NCBI GenBank assembly: GCA_030832095.1
Contig: JAURJT010000028.1
Location: forward strand, 1-64,000
Reading direction: 5' to 3'
DNA: 64,000 bases
From: Gammaproteobacteria bacterium
GTDB taxonomy: Bacteria; Pseudomonadota; Gammaproteobacteria; Burkholderiales; Burkholderiaceae_B
Below, one piece after another: positions 53,130-61,857 of the stretch. How positions within the stretch are numbered: the stretch's first letter is position 1; the number at the start of each line of letters is the position of its first letter. A model generated the notes under the pieces. That model saw only the letters and a program-made list of their open reading frames with translations. It was not told the DNA's origin and did no database searches. Both the position numbers and the translations under genes were made by a program.

Positions 53130-53734
53130 AAAACTTCAATATGTTGAGGTTGTATATCGGTCACAATCGGATTGATTGTTGGAGCAAGCGCATTTGAGAA
53201 TTTCCATAAGGTTCGCTCTGAGATGGTGCTTGGCCAAGCGCATACCTGTTCTAGAATTGAACGCACACCACCTGCGAACACCAACTCCATATTCTTCCAG
53301 ATTACGCTTGGTGCGATGAACTGTGGGCGACTCGAAGCCAGCGCGGCATCAGCAGAGAGGGCATCGAACGCCTCGATTTGCGACTCATTTAACGCAGTGC
53401 GAATACCACGCCTAAAATTACCGTCCATTGAGCGAGCAATCCGACCAGTAAAGGGTAACAGCGCCACTCCGAGTCCTAATTGTCTCCACTCACTCGTCGA
53501 CAGCAAGGCCAGTCGATTCAAGCTATCTGTTTCGAATGTCGCAAGGCGAATATCCTTGACTGGGCTGAGTCGATTTAATTTTTTCAACGCTAAGCGGCGC
53601 AGATCTTGTTCACGGTGGGTAAGCGTTGACAGTAGCGCCTGTTCGCCCTCACTGAATAGACTGCGCACCGCTTCGATCGGTGCGTCTGCAGCGGGTTCAA
53701 AGACAAACTGATAGAGCCGCTGATCGAAACTCAT
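53072..53734 (-). CDS. sctK: T3SS sorting-platform protein SctK
   Basis: 220 residues, soluble. It lies between sctJ and sctL, the conserved position of SctK. Weakly conserved sequence: YQFVFEPAADAPIEAVRSLF, then a helical region with LALLSTSEWRQLGLGVALLP. Position and size are the main evidence, plus overlap ATGA with sctJ. SctK bridges SctD and SctQ. Confidence 0.75.
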   Translation of the reverse strand: MSFDQRLYQFVFEPAADAPIEAVRSLFSEGEQALLSTLTHREQDLRRLALKKLNRLSPVKDIRLATFETDSLNRLALLSTSEWRQLGLGVALLPFTGRIARSMDGNFRRGIRTALNESQIEAFDALSADAALASSRPQFIAPSVIWKNMELVFAGGVRSILEQVCAWPSTISERTLWKFSNALAPTINPIVTDIQPQHIEVLCKTLLPNHPWLLSSNKTH

Positions 53735-54528
53735 CGCTTAGCCGCGTCGACTTTTCCCGTTTTCGCCTTGGACATTTGGCTGAGCTCCATTTTTCGCCGA
53801 CGCAGATAATCCGCGACAAACAGCCCGCCGCACAAGCCTAGAACACCTAGCAAAAACGCCCACTGAACGAGATATATCCAAAAATCGTCTTTGTGGATAC
53901 GCACGCCCATGAACGAGGTGATCGGCACCTCGGTCAATTGACGCAAATCGACCCGAGTCGGGATCGTTAAGATTTCGATGCGTGCAGGGGTCAAGCCTTC
54001 GATCGAGTCGCTGACTAGCTTTCTGATTTTAGGAACAAACTGATCAAGATCATAGCGATCGTCATAGCTCACAAAGACCGAAGCTTTCGATTGTTGCATG
54101 TCGGCGTTCTTTGACTCTTGATCCGAAATCACCACATGCACGCGTGTGCTCAAAATCCCGTTAATTAAGGAGATTGTTCGTTCTAGCTCTTGAGCTAAGC
54201 CATACAAATACCGAACTTTTTCTTCAAAGGGCGTTGGCGCAAAGCCGCTTGAGCGAAACACATCATTTAAGCTTGGACGAGGCGCCTTGGGCAACCCCAA
54301 AGCCTTCAATACTGAAATTGCCCGGGGCATTTCGTTAGAGCGAACCGTGACAGAAAATGACTTACCCTTCGCATCTGACGTTTTTTTGCTTTCAATCGAG
54401 CTCGCACTCAAAACGGCCACAATCTCGTTGGCATCAGATTCACTCAAATCTCTAAGGAGTATTTCTTGGGTACAGGCTACTAAACCGAGTAGTAGACCGT
54501 ACACGAGAAGTTTTTTGATGAGTTGCAT
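53731..54528 (-). CDS. sctJ: T3SS inner-ring lipoprotein SctJ
   Basis: 265 residues. Lipoprotein signal (LLVYGLLLGLVACTQEIL, Cys near 19). YscJ/FliF-type ring domains: LLRDLSESDANEIVAVLSAS, VRYLYGLAQELERTISLING, VHVVISDQESK, then a C-terminal membrane helix (WIYLVQWAFLLGVLGLCGGL). Ring under the secretin. Position next to sctI typical. Confidence 0.95.
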   Translation of the reverse strand: MQLIKKLLVYGLLLGLVACTQEILLRDLSESDANEIVAVLSASSIESKKTSDAKGKSFSVTVRSNEMPRAISVLKALGLPKAPRPSLNDVFRSSGFAPTPFEEKVRYLYGLAQELERTISLINGILSTRVHVVISDQESKNADMQQSKASVFVSYDDRYDLDQFVPKIRKLVSDSIEGLTPARIEILTIPTRVDLRQLTEVPITSFMGVRIHKDDFWIYLVQWAFLLGVLGLCGGLFVADYLRRRKMELSQMSKAKTGKVDAAKR

Positions 54529-54529
54529 A

Positions 54530-54796
54530 TTAAAGATCTGGCAGGTATTTAAGTAGTTTCAAGGTCGACGAGATTTTGTCCGCCTGAGTCGCATCGGGTG
54601 AAAGCATCTCAAGTACCGGCACATCTTGCTCGCCGCTGCTAGTCTGCTCAGCGTCGGGTCCAAACACAATGCTATTAAATTTTTCGATATCTTCGGCTTT
54701 AATCGCTGCGGCGTCGGCGATGCCTGTCCGATGTACTCGAAAAAAAGTCTCGGCACGCGTCTGTCGCTGAACATCATGGACGTAATCTTCAGCCAT
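54530..54796 (-). CDS. sctI: T3SS inner-rod protein SctI
   Basis: 88 residues. It lies directly before sctJ, the conserved position. The middle has DIEKFNSIVFGP (typical of YscI-like 'V..F...M'-type starts) and the C-terminus is a helix ISSTLKLLKYLPDL. Connects needle base and export gate. The assignment rests mainly on position and size. Confidence 0.78.
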   Translation of the reverse strand: MAEDYVHDVQRQTRAETFFRVHRTGIADAAAIKAEDIEKFNSIVFGPDAEQTSSGEQDVPVLEMLSPDATQADKISSTLKLLKYLPDL

Positions 54797-54820
54797 CGGC
54801 GAGCGCGTGTGTCAAGAAAA

Positions 54821-55177
54821 CTATTTGAGAGCAGAGGCTAACCCAGAGCTCGAGCTAGCCGCGACCTTGTTAAAGCTAGAGATATCGCCCTTCAACTTAT
54901 AAGCCAACGCCAGGAAACCTTGCGCCTCATCTTTGTACTTAGCCATGTCTGCATCTTCAATGATGAAGTTCAGCAAAACGATTGCCTCGTCGTAGTGTTT
55001 GACCGAAATTTTTCCTAAGGCGCCTGCCAGCAAACCAGCACCGCGCGTACGAGGAATGTCCTTCAGATAGTCCACAATCGGAGCGATCGTTTTGTCCAAA
55101 CCATACACAGCGCCTGTCATCGCAACCTCAACCAATAACCGGTCTGTATCTTTTTCGTAAACTTTAATATCGCTCAT
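54821..55177 (-). CDS. HrpB1-like TPR protein of the T3SS run
   Basis: About 118 residues from ATG at 55177 (MSDIKVYEKDTDRLLVEVAM). A start at 55225 would lie only 5 bases from the tandem box, so the later ATG is preferred. TPR-like helical pairs: LLAGALGKISVKHYDEAIVL and AQGFLALAYKLKGDISS. The order TPR protein - sctI - sctJ - sctK - sctL - sctN is the same as hrpB1-hrpB2-hrcJ-hrpB4-hrpB5-hrcN of Ralstonia/Xanthomonas. Probably a chaperone or regulator of early substrates. Confidence 0.6.
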   Translation of the reverse strand: MSDIKVYEKDTDRLLVEVAMTGAVYGLDKTIAPIVDYLKDIPRTRGAGLLAGALGKISVKHYDEAIVLLNFIIEDADMAKYKDEAQGFLALAYKLKGDISSFNKVAASSSSGLASALK

Positions 55178-55230
55178 GATTTGTCCAAATGAATTAGTTG
55201 AGTGAGCCAAAGCTGCCTCGCCCATTTAGG

Positions 55231-55252
55231 CCTTTAGTAATAATACCAAAGT
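55231..55252 (-). promoter_or_regulatory. Tandem boxes (14-bp spacing) before the HrpB1-sctI-N genes
   Basis: CCTTTAGT at 55231-55238 and ACCAAAGT at 55245-55252 on the plus strand, start to start 14 bp. On the coding strand this gives ACTTTGGTATTATT followed by ACTAAAGG. Same arrangement as at siaB and at the needle run. Abuts the sctB stop codon and suggests an internal promoter for the sctI-J-K-L-N part. Confidence 0.55.
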
Positions 55253-55253
55253 A

Positions 55254-56423
55254 TTATATATTGGCGATAGCATTTGAGGCTGCGTGGCGCGCAGACTCCA
55301 CATCGCGGATAGTGCTCAGGATCGCGCTTGCGTAATCCCTCAGCTCATTGACAAAGTCAAGCTGATTGCTTGCGGCCGTATTTTGGAAGTCGGCCAAGGC
55401 CTTTACCTTGGCTGCAGCGGCACTCTCGGCCTCAGACTGATACGTACCAGCAGCGGATGCAAACTTAGCAGCCGAGCCACCAAGCTCGATCGCAGACTTC
55501 CAGGCCTGGGTCTTAGCCTGAATCTTGGCTTGCTCGAAGGACGTGGCTTTGGCTTTAAATTGCGCCTTTTCTTTAAGTTGCTCTTTTATTGAGTCTGCGT
55601 TCTTTGTCTCAGTCGCTTTATTACTCACCTTATTGCTATCCGCAGCTTGGGGCTCATTCGTACCGCCTTCGGTTTGAACGCGCTCGGCTTCCACTTTTTG
55701 GGCATTTTTGAGGGATTTTTGTTGGGTTTCGATCCCATTTTCTTCGAGACCGACAGACTCACCGCCAAGGCTGCTGCTGGTTAAGCCTTCTTCGCTGATA
55801 ATTGCCTTCGCTTGAGATTGAATGCCCGCATCGTCGTCTCCTTCAACGCCCGAGGCGGAGGCCGATTTTGACTTACCCGCTTTGATATCTTTATCGGTGC
55901 CATAAATGCCGTCAGCCTGTTTTCCCACGTCGGCCTCTGCACCCTTGAGCTTGCCGGCCTCAACCACCGCCACCGCGCATGAGGCCACCGATACCGCAGC
56001 CTGCACTCCGGTCGTGACGCACTCACCAATCAGCTTGTCTAATGCAGCTTGCTTCTGCAGGTCAGCCGCCGTATTTGAGGTCTCTAAAGCATTTTGCGCT
56101 TGGGCGATCCATTGTTCACGTTGATCCTTTCTCATCTCAAGCGCTGTATGCAAGAGCAATACCAAGCAGGCAGTGATATCAACGTTCGCCGAATCAGTAA
56201 TCGATGACGGCAGGACCAAGTGGCTGGGCTCTAAAGGGCTCGGTTGCGAATAAGCGACCCCAGTTCCAGCTCCACCTAGTTCCAGAACTGGGCGCACAGG
56301 CGTGCCGCCACTCGAGCCTTTAACCTGAGAAGCGCCATTTACTGAACCAACGTCTTGTGCGCCACCCAGACCCTCATTAAATACAGTACGTTGACCGCCC
56401 ACTCCACCAACTGTTGACATCAT
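55254..56423 (-). CDS. sctB: T3SS minor translocator, YopD/BopD-like (SctB)
   Basis: 389 residues. GGAGAA five bases before ATG. A Gly/Ser/Pro-rich N-terminus precedes a helical segment (LVLLLHTALEMRKDQREQWI) and one hydrophobic helix (GVQAAVSVASCAVAVVEAG) near residues 135-155, as expected for the single-pass translocator. The C-terminal third is a charged coiled coil (QLKEKAQFKAKATSFEQAKI). Two SycD-like chaperone genes lie directly upstream. Identified by architecture and position rather than sequence identity; an alternative is another secreted hydrophobic protein. Confidence 0.65.
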   Translation of the reverse strand: MMSTVGGVGGQRTVFNEGLGGAQDVGSVNGASQVKGSSGGTPVRPVLELGGAGTGVAYSQPSPLEPSHLVLPSSITDSANVDITACLVLLLHTALEMRKDQREQWIAQAQNALETSNTAADLQKQAALDKLIGECVTTGVQAAVSVASCAVAVVEAGKLKGAEADVGKQADGIYGTDKDIKAGKSKSASASGVEGDDDAGIQSQAKAIISEEGLTSSSLGGESVGLEENGIETQQKSLKNAQKVEAERVQTEGGTNEPQAADSNKVSNKATETKNADSIKEQLKEKAQFKAKATSFEQAKIQAKTQAWKSAIELGGSAAKFASAAGTYQSEAESAAAAKVKALADFQNTAASNQLDFVNELRDYASAILSTIRDVESARHAASNAIANI

Positions 56424-56554
56424 TTCTCCTTAGCGAACCCCTTGGGTCCGTGTATTTCAGCTTGTTTACTCTATGTACCCGCAACTTGCTCAAGTATTAC
56501 GATCACTCACAGAGATTGCGAAGGCTATCGAATGTTGTGCTCAAGTCACTATAT

Positions 56555-57016
56555 TTAAAAGGCTTCATACGCCTCTAACAACTTTCGATAATCTTCCTGA
56601 TCTTTGGGATTATTTTTAAGGTGTGCCAAACTCATCATCAAGCCTTCGCGTGCCCAGTCTTTGTCTTTGATCGCCACCGCTACGCGTGCAATGACCATCG
56701 CAGTTTTAAATTGAGGTGCAAGCCCCATTGCCATATTCCACGCCGTGATCGCCTCTAAATACAAACCCAAATCTTTCAACGCATTACCCATCAGCGCCCA
56801 ATAATCGGCATTATTCTGGTCAAGAATCACCAAAAGCCTCAAGCCCTGCAGCGTCTGATCGTAGCGCTTGGCCTCGTAATCGACGACCGCAATTGAATAC
56901 AAAGCGTCTTTGAAGCCCTGAGAGACCCCGATCGCATCGCTCAGGACCTTACCCTCGCTAAAAAGTTTTGCAGCAGCAAACAAATCTATCTTTGAGGTTT
57001 CGTTTTCCACCTTCAT
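56555..57016 (-). CDS. SycD/LcrH-type chaperone
   Basis: 153 residues. Three TPR-like units: LYSIAVVDYEAKRYDQTLQG, YWALMGNALKDLGLYLEAIT and MVIARVAVAIKDKDWAREGL. It is the class II translocator chaperone pattern and is followed by the putative sctB, 131 bases away. A paralogue of 36033-36551, suggesting one chaperone per translocator. Confidence 0.8.
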   Translation of the reverse strand: MKVENETSKIDLFAAAKLFSEGKVLSDAIGVSQGFKDALYSIAVVDYEAKRYDQTLQGLRLLVILDQNNADYWALMGNALKDLGLYLEAITAWNMAMGLAPQFKTAMVIARVAVAIKDKDWAREGLMMSLAHLKNNPKDQEDYRKLLEAYEAF

Positions 57017-57047
57017 CTCCGTCGTTAACTTGATCTTGTCCTGATGA

Positions 57048-57479
57048 TCAACTCTTGGTTAATTGGCCCACGCGATCCATTAGCGCTGAGCAGGTCTTCA
57101 CAAGCTGATTTCTCAATTGAGGCGAGACGCCAGAGCCCTTCAGTCGTTCCCACGTTTGGGTTAGACACGGCAGTGCCTGCGCATACTCTTTGAGCAAGAT
57201 TAAGCATTGCGCTTGCCCCAAGGTCACACGAGGATCTTGATCATGGTCCAGCAAAGCGCAGCGCTTATAAAACGCCAGCGCCCGCTCAATTTGTTGGTCG
57301 GCCTGCAACATCACCGCCGCCGCGAAGACGTGCTTAAATTCTGGCGCCTGTGCACGCAACACGTACTCCATCAAGCGTAAGGCTTGAGGGTAATTTTTGG
57401 TTTCATACAACCGTATGGCAAGCACGTAGATGGATTCAAGCATTCGCGTTGCACTCAAAGCGAGCAAGTGTCCTCTCAC
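57048..57479 (-). CDS. Second TPR chaperone-like protein
   Basis: 143 residues. GTG at 57479 overlaps the sctP stop (GTGA); an ATG at 57443 is an alternative. TPR-like helices: LAIRLYETKNYPQALRLMEY, AAVMLQADQQIERALAFYKR and QAQCLILLKEYAQALPCL. Related to SycD-type chaperones; partner unknown, 31 bases before the chaperone at 57016. Confidence 0.7.
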   Translation of the reverse strand: MRGHLLALSATRMLESIYVLAIRLYETKNYPQALRLMEYVLRAQAPEFKHVFAAAVMLQADQQIERALAFYKRCALLDHDQDPRVTLGQAQCLILLKEYAQALPCLTQTWERLKGSGVSPQLRNQLVKTCSALMDRVGQLTKS

Positions 57480-58933
57480 TCATTGGCTTCGCTCTGCGCT
57501 GAATCGCCAGAAGACCCGTCAGACTGCCCCTTACCCGAACCGCCTTGCCCGCCACCGCCTTGCTCATCACGTCGCTGATTAGGTTGATCAGTGGGCGGGT
57601 TACGAATCTCTACCCGCACCTTCATGTCCTCTGCCATCCCAGCCGACACCGACTGCTGAAGCAGGGCAAGGTTATCGGTACAGAAACTGTTCACGTCATT
57701 GGTCTGAGAATCAACGGTAATCACCATTTCATTGCCGTCAAAACGCACTTTAACTTCAGTGTTTGGAAGCGCGCCTTGATCCAGCTTAAGGGTCATCTCA
57801 CCGCCAAGCTTTAACTGAGATAAATCGCGCATCCCCAATTCTTTGGTGACGCTATTCATCATGGCGTTGATTTTTTCGCCGTCTACGCTAGGTTGAGTCG
57901 TCGCATCGGCACCCTTTACTTCTGGCGAGCTTAACGTCGCACCGGTCAAACTCTGAAAGCCGGCCGCCGCTGCGAGTTGCGACTCGCTCAAGGCTCCCGT
58001 TGCCTCGCCTGCGATACGACTCGACTTCTCGTGTTCCGTCGATTCAGCTTGCTGGGCAGAGGCACCGAGTGCCTGCGGGGGCTGAGCCGTCTGCATTGGC
58101 TGCGAGATCTGTGCCTTCTGCATGGCCTCCGCGGGCGAACCCTCAGGGTTAGCGCCAGCCGCCGACGGTGCAGCACCATCTCGGGGAGTCGCTGTTTGCG
58201 CTGCTGTACTCTGAGCCTGATCCGCAGAAGAAGCCGCTGTAAACGAACTGCTAGCAGGGGTCGTCAACGATGCCTGAGAAGTTGTCTTCTCACCAGGCTG
58301 TCTCGACATCTCAGCGAACTTATTCGCGGTATCCGATTCAGGCACCTCAGTTGAGGCGCCCTCGTTAAGAGGGTTCGCTGGAGCCCGCTGGGTTTGATCT
58401 GCTGACGAGGCCGTTCCCGTAAGATTAGTCTGCACCATTTCGGATTGAGACGTTTTCGACAGCAAGCCCGTCTGCTTCATTGAGGCTTGGATTTGTTCCG
58501 AGCCGGGAGCAGACGTCGGTGCGCCACCAAAGCTAGCAGTCGACGGTGCCTGCTTCGCTGTTTGCCCATCCGATTGTTTCAACAAATCGGCAAGCTGATT
58601 GGCCGCATCTTGATCGAGCGTGCCAGTGAGAGCGCTATCGCTCGGCGAGTTGGGAGTAGCCCCCAAAGCCGCTGAAGACGCAGCGCTCTCTAGCGTGGTC
58701 TGCGAGGTCGAACTCTGGGTTTGCGTCGAACGAGCAGCCGACTGAAACGGGCTGCCAAACTTAGGCATCGAAGACGCCTTTGGCGCCTCTTGCTCGGCGG
58801 GCTGCTTTAATAAATCGGCGAACTGATTTGCAGCATCTTGGTTTGGTACGCCGTTAGGAGCGGCCGCTTTCTGAGAGCCGCTATCTTGCGCACCATTTGG
58901 TGCCACAATACCTGGATTGATTTGCAAGGCCAT
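57476..58933 (-). CDS. sctP: T3SS needle-length ruler / substrate switch SctP
   Basis: About 485 residues. ATG at 58933 (MALQINPGIVAPNG) has GAAGAG upstream; a GTG at 58981 is in frame but would give a poor start. The central ~330 residues are Ser/Thr/Gln/Ala-rich and disordered, with three diverged copies of a ~90-residue unit led by DAANQFADLLKQ, DAANQLADLLKQ and DTANKFAEMSRQ. The C-terminal domain is FliK/T3S4-like (LKLDQGALPNTEVKVRFDGN, EMVITVD) with an acidic/Gly tail. Lies between sctD and chaperones. SctP sets needle length and triggers SctU. Confidence 0.82.
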   Translation of the reverse strand: MALQINPGIVAPNGAQDSGSQKAAAPNGVPNQDAANQFADLLKQPAEQEAPKASSMPKFGSPFQSAARSTQTQSSTSQTTLESAASSAALGATPNSPSDSALTGTLDQDAANQLADLLKQSDGQTAKQAPSTASFGGAPTSAPGSEQIQASMKQTGLLSKTSQSEMVQTNLTGTASSADQTQRAPANPLNEGASTEVPESDTANKFAEMSRQPGEKTTSQASLTTPASSSFTAASSADQAQSTAAQTATPRDGAAPSAAGANPEGSPAEAMQKAQISQPMQTAQPPQALGASAQQAESTEHEKSSRIAGEATGALSESQLAAAAGFQSLTGATLSSPEVKGADATTQPSVDGEKINAMMNSVTKELGMRDLSQLKLGGEMTLKLDQGALPNTEVKVRFDGNEMVITVDSQTNDVNSFCTDNLALLQQSVSAGMAEDMKVRVEIRNPPTDQPNQRRDEQGGGGQGGSGKGQSDGSSGDSAQSEANE

Positions 58934-58984
58934 TTTTCGCTTCTCTTCACAATCGGTCATCGACACATATGGTGCTGACACACA

Positions 58985-60370
58985 TCAAGACGGGTTAAAT
59001 TTCCCTGGAACAAAGAGCTCTTTCGACTTAGAGCTCACGACCACGCCATCTTTTCGAATCTCAACAAGCTCACCCAACCCAAACACCTGCTCTCCCACAC
59101 GAAAGGATTCTGTCTTGCCTCTAAGAGTGATGTTGGCGACGGCTCCGGCACCGCCCAACACAACACTACTGACCTGAAAATTGATTTTCTGATCGGTCGC
59201 AATATCTACGGTGATGGGAAAACGTGGCATCATCGTGCTGGTTAATTGCCGCACGACTTGCATCGTCTGCTCTTCGGCTGAAGCCGCGATAACGCCTCGT
59301 ATCGCTGGCGTCTTATTTTTGATCTCAAACTTTAAATTACGCGTCAACGGCGATGACGCAAGTTGCGCATTAATCGTTTTTGTTAAGTCGTTCGGGTCAA
59401 GCGTCTGAACGGTATGATGAAAAACACGGGGCGTGATGCGATCATTAATTCGATCTAACTCATTTTTCAAATTCGCCAGATCAAGATCTGCCGTCTTCAC
59501 TCCAGTGATGTCGACATGAATGTCATTACCCGAAATCGTCAAGGTATGCCGCAGGGGGTAGTTACCGATGAGATCCTTGATCTGCTCCGACAGTTTGTCT
59601 TTACTGAGCGCATCAAAGCGAACATTGCCTCGGGTTTTGATCGCTTGGTTGCGTACCGAATCGGCTAATAACAAAAAACTCTTCTGATCTTCCATAAACC
59701 CTGAGATCGCCAGCGCGCCGTCAATACGCTTCTCGAGTTTGATTCCAGCAAAATTCTCTTTGTCAGACTGCAGGAGTTGATGAATCTCTTGATACGCTTT
59801 CTCAATCGACAAGTCGTTCGGACTCACAATGTCGCGGCTGCCAAAAAATAGATTGGCTAGTAGCCCGATTACAATCAAACTGACAGCTGTTGCAAAGACG
59901 ATGGCGCCCCGCCGCGCAGAGATCACAGCACTTTCTTTAACGGTACGCTTGACTGGCGCAACGTATTCCTCGATCTCAGGCTCTGGCTGAGCCTCAGGCT
60001 CTGGCTCTTGTTCAATCTCAGGTATTGGTGGCCAAGCGCTGTCTTCGCGACCATACGTGAGATGTGCGCTACCAAGAGTCAACACCTGCAAAGGATTCCA
60101 ATCGAACGGAAACTGTTTTTGCAGCACACCCTCTAGACGTAGCTCGTGCGCTGCTGACAGCACAGTCATTTGCCCACCCAAGTACACAAGACTCACGTGG
60201 CTCGGCGCGACCCCAACCAAATTCAAATAAATGTCATCAGACTCGGCGGCGCCAATCTTTATGCGCCCAGGGTGGAGCTCGACCAAATCACCCACACCGC
60301 CGTCACCAAGTAAGGGCACCAAAAATAACTGTTGCTCGCCGTCATCGATAAAAAATTTAGGATCTGCCAC
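58985..60370 (-). CDS. sctD: T3SS inner-membrane ring protein SctD with FHA domain
   Basis: 461 residues. GTG at 60370 with AGGG seven bases upstream. N-terminal FHA-like domain (LVELHPGRIKIGAAESDDIY, VAPSHVSLVYLGGQMTVL), a Pro/Glu-rich linker, a membrane helix (GAIVFATAVSLIVIGLLANL) near residues 155-175, then BON-like periplasmic domains (LTISGNDIHVDITGVKTADL). Typical SctD/YscD/CdsD layout. Forms the outer inner-membrane ring with SctJ. Confidence 0.92.
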   Translation of the reverse strand: MADPKFFIDDGEQQLFLVPLLGDGGVGDLVELHPGRIKIGAAESDDIYLNLVGVAPSHVSLVYLGGQMTVLSAAHELRLEGVLQKQFPFDWNPLQVLTLGSAHLTYGREDSAWPPIPEIEQEPEPEAQPEPEIEEYVAPVKRTVKESAVISARRGAIVFATAVSLIVIGLLANLFFGSRDIVSPNDLSIEKAYQEIHQLLQSDKENFAGIKLEKRIDGALAISGFMEDQKSFLLLADSVRNQAIKTRGNVRFDALSKDKLSEQIKDLIGNYPLRHTLTISGNDIHVDITGVKTADLDLANLKNELDRINDRITPRVFHHTVQTLDPNDLTKTINAQLASSPLTRNLKFEIKNKTPAIRGVIAASAEEQTMQVVRQLTSTMMPRFPITVDIATDQKINFQVSSVVLGGAGAVANITLRGKTESFRVGEQVFGLGELVEIRKDGVVVSSKSKELFVPGKFNPS

Positions 60371-60378
60371 GTTTAACC

Positions 60379-61044
60379 CTAACTAAAAATAACGACATCA
60401 CCAACCGCGAGATCGTGTAACTGATCTGCTGGTAAGGTGGTACGAGCCGCGATGATCGGCATGGGGATTTGCGCGGTGAGCAAAGGTGAAGGCATCGAGT
60501 CAACAACCAGAAACTCAAAGCATTTCAAAAATGCCTTAAGCGTTGTCTGAGGCATCGCATAGATCGTCATGCCCCATCCTAAGGGCTCGGAGGTCTGCGC
60601 GTGCACCGCATTGAGTGACACCTGTTCTGGTAAGGCGTCAAACGGAGCTTCGAGCGCGCCTGTCGGCGTCATCGCCAAATCAACAAACTCTAGTCCTTGG
60701 GGCAAGTTCGGCAAAATCTTTAGCCGTATCAATAAATGCAAAATATCAACATTTGTGTCAGCTAAAGCAATTTGCTGCTCGGCCAATAACGCGTTTACGA
60801 GACTTTCAGATAATCCAAGAACGATCGACTGCCCATTGAAACGGAGCGCAACTCGCAATGCTGAGTGATTCAATACCTGGTAGCCAGATGCTTGATTGAC
60901 ATCACTCGATAATTTGAGGGTGCAAAATTGCCCAGCAAGGCTAAACACTTGCCCGCGGATGGCCATATAAACCGAGTTAGTCAATGCAGCGCTCTTGGCA
61001 GAGACTGACTCTAAAGCATTGAGCGTTAAGGTTTGTGCAATCAT
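60379..61044 (-). CDS. sctQ: SctQ N-terminal protein (HrcQa-like)
   Basis: 221 residues. The body matches the N-terminal part of SctQ loosely; it ends with the start of a SPOA-type unit (IPMPIIAARTTLPADQLHDL then GDVVIFS) and then stops. The normal C-terminal SPOA domain is absent and is found as a separate gene at 41655-42032. Together the two would equal one SctQ. It lies 8 bases before sctD. Confidence 0.72.
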   Translation of the reverse strand: MIAQTLTLNALESVSAKSAALTNSVYMAIRGQVFSLAGQFCTLKLSSDVNQASGYQVLNHSALRVALRFNGQSIVLGLSESLVNALLAEQQIALADTNVDILHLLIRLKILPNLPQGLEFVDLAMTPTGALEAPFDALPEQVSLNAVHAQTSEPLGWGMTIYAMPQTTLKAFLKCFEFLVVDSMPSPLLTAQIPMPIIAARTTLPADQLHDLAVGDVVIFS

Positions 61045-61046
61045 TG

Positions 61047-61358
61047 TTATGCGGCCCGAGGCTGTTGCCCTTGATTCAATTCGAACTGACAGCGTCGCTT
61101 TAAACGCACAACCAAATCAGCTTCAACCGAGGCTAAGCTCTTGGTATTGACTTGCGTCAACAGATCGCTGGCATCTTGCAAATCGCCTTCGCGAATCAAA
61201 CAATACACGCGTCCAAGCAAGGCATCGATTCTTTTAGGATCCACAGCAGCAATTAGTCGAAACAACACGGCCGCATCCTTAAACAAACTGATACGCATTT
61301 TTGATACGGCATGCCAATACATAAAATCGAGTTGGTGCTCATGAAAGGGGCCCTTCAT
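61047..61358 (-). CDS. Needle co-chaperone, YscG/CdsG-like
   Basis: 103 residues, TPR-like: YWHAVSKMRISLFKDAAVLF, RIDALLGRVYCLIREGDLQD. It has the size and position of YscG/AscG, which with a YscE-like partner keeps the needle subunit monomeric. ATGA overlap with the gene before it. Assignment from layout E-F-(x)-G. Confidence 0.6.
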   Translation of the reverse strand: MKGPFHEHQLDFMYWHAVSKMRISLFKDAAVLFRLIAAVDPKRIDALLGRVYCLIREGDLQDASDLLTQVNTKSLASVEADLVVRLKRRCQFELNQGQQPRAA

Positions 61359-61768
61359 GACAAAAAGTACTCTAAGCGGCGCGTCTGCAAGTAGTCGCGC
61401 ATTTGGGTATCCCGATCAAGTAACTCAAGCGCATCTGCAGCCTCTTCGGCAACTGAGCTTTGAAGAGCGTCACCACACGCCCCCATCACTTGATTAAGTG
61501 ATGTGTCGTATAGATGCCCAGTCGGCAAGCGATTTGATGGCGCAACCTTCGCCTCAAGATAATTCATCACGACCGCGTCGACAGGCTGTACTGAAAACCG
61601 GCCGAGCGTTTCTTCAACATCGTTTTGTGTGCTTAAAAAAAATGAATAAAACGCCCACGGGCCGATTTTTTTTAAAAAGGTATCGGCCTCGTTTCCGGCA
61701 GCAATGTCCTGACCCGATAATAAATTAGGGTCGATGCCAAGTCGATTGATGCTTAAATCATCTGCCAT
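61355..61768 (-). CDS. Unknown protein between needle and co-chaperone genes
   Basis: 137 residues, no recognised family. Acidic, helical, with IGPWAFYSFFLSTQNDVEET in the middle and a C-terminal RDTQMRDYLQTRRLEYFLS. Lies in the T3SS run between sctF and the YscG-like gene, with translational overlap to the latter, so likely a T3SS accessory or chaperone. Confidence 0.5.
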   Translation of the reverse strand: MADDLSINRLGIDPNLLSGQDIAAGNEADTFLKKIGPWAFYSFFLSTQNDVEETLGRFSVQPVDAVVMNYLEAKVAPSNRLPTGHLYDTSLNQVMGACGDALQSSVAEEAADALELLDRDTQMRDYLQTRRLEYFLS

Positions 61769-61812
61769 CGTTATCTGCCAAATACGTTTTTGCTCGCTTC
61801 AGAAACACGAAA

Positions 61813-61832
61813 GCGGAATTGACTCATTCCGC
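61813..61832 (-). terminator. Attenuating hairpin downstream of sctF
   Basis: On the coding strand: GCGGAAT, loop GAGTCA, ATTCCGC, then TTTCGTGTTTC. A 7-bp stem with a T-rich tail 26 bases after the needle gene stop and 45 bases before the next gene. It would let the needle subunit be made in excess over the genes behind it, which is a common arrangement. Confidence 0.55.
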
Positions 61833-61857
61833 CCCCGCCACTAAAGCAAGATAAAAA

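Noticed and set aside
57977..58354. 125-codon plus-strand frame within sctP
   Set aside because: Arg/Leu/Ser-rich antisense shadow of a low-complexity region.
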